From positions 2,140,501 through 2,204,500 of the forward strand of contig LR746270.1 in NCBI GenBank assembly GCA_902729315.2: 64,000 bases of DNA, written 5' to 3'. The notes below the pieces were generated by a model. The model was not told the DNA's origin, searched no databases, and worked only from the letters and a program-made list of their open reading frames with translations. This document shows positions 63,916-64,000 of the stretch, in pieces. The stretch's first letter is position 1; the number at the start of each line of letters is the position of its first letter. This stretch comes from Spirodela intermedia. Its lineage: Eukaryota; Streptophyta; Magnoliopsida; Alismatales; Araceae. Position numbers and translations under genes: made by a program.

Positions 63916-64000
63916 AGACACAGTTGATGGTTCTTTGAAAATTGTAGCAGGTGAAGCTACATTGCCCACAAATTGTAGAAAATAAACCATTCACTGACTT

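Larger units (their letters stand above)
62520..64000 (+). mobile_element. Copia-like LTR retrotransposon, 5' part, decayed
   Basis: An LTR whose left border I could not fix ends ...GCATCA at 62755. It is followed by primer-binding-like TGGTATCAAATCC (62756-62768) and a gag region in shifting frames. Gag fragments: QALQMSEAVEKITATQSDQF, KPGDPQFAAWDEEYFRLLPS, KTVEEYANQSKVLWHELDNY, FLIGFNLEFDQVKIQ and EVVTLIEGEENRRGLMLE. A zinc knuckle, CAYCKKPHHPREQCWKLYG (about 63689-63745), keeps its three Cys and one His. Frameshifts and stops break the gag. The element continues past the right edge, so pol is not visible. Confidence 0.8.

Overview
The window is flowering-plant nuclear DNA. Genes have GT-AG introns and sit among long AT-rich stretches filled with decayed retrotransposons and GA/CT/TA microsatellites. 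Several genes have very GC-rich coding regions (SRPK, the CCX exchanger, both PSAT genes) beside AT-rich introns, which resembles a monocot-type genome. I do not name a species. Most genes are conserved housekeeping genes, and I rebuilt their exons by hand, checking reading phase and splice sites.

Layout, left to right. Positions 1-3210 (minus): plastid-targeted NusB-domain protein, 3' end outside the window. Positions 3.4-9.7 kb: gene-poor, with a badly decayed Ty3/gypsy reverse transcriptase on the minus strand and a degenerate AT-rich repeat field. Positions 9894-12413 (plus): ING2-type PHD protein. Positions 13155-15900 (plus): SRPK kinase with a telo-box leader. Positions 16276-18511 (minus): WrbA/FQR1-like quinone reductase, divergent from an ENT-domain (EMSY-like) gene at 19788-22041 (plus). 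The two are separated by a promoter-like block rich in GGCCCA/TGGGCY motifs. The 3' half of the ENT gene is repeated as an inverted, dead copy at 25.8-26.7 kb.

Positions 22-41.5 kb are repeat territory: a 30-bp minisatellite, LTR fragments, an orphan signal-peptide start, and a nearly full-length but broken chromodomain Ty3/gypsy element (31.3-37.0 kb). Three diverged copies of the 5' region of a cation/calcium exchanger gene also lie here. The first keeps only upstream DNA, the second carries a truncated pseudogene, and the third leads into the intact gene (41472-43061). A U6 snRNA retropseudogene with flanking target-site duplications sits in the third copy.

Positions 43788-49488 (plus): RFC3, eleven exons, complete. 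Positions 50006-51301 (minus): phosphoserine aminotransferase PSAT1. Positions 57580-58956 (minus): an intact PSAT paralogue whose catalytic PLP lysine is glycine and whose second substrate-binding motif is gone, a candidate pseudoenzyme. A perfect 26-bp-arm palindrome follows at 59.5 kb. The window ends in the last four exons of an incompletely identified conserved minus-strand gene (60367-61716) and the 5' part of a Copia-like element (62.5 kb to the edge).

The genes do not form one pathway. They cover chromatin reading (ING2, ENT protein), splicing control (SRPK), DNA replication (RFC3), plastid serine synthesis (PSAT1), redox (FQR-like) and ion transport (CCX). The most unusual content is the PSAT-like pseudoenzyme and the layered local duplications.
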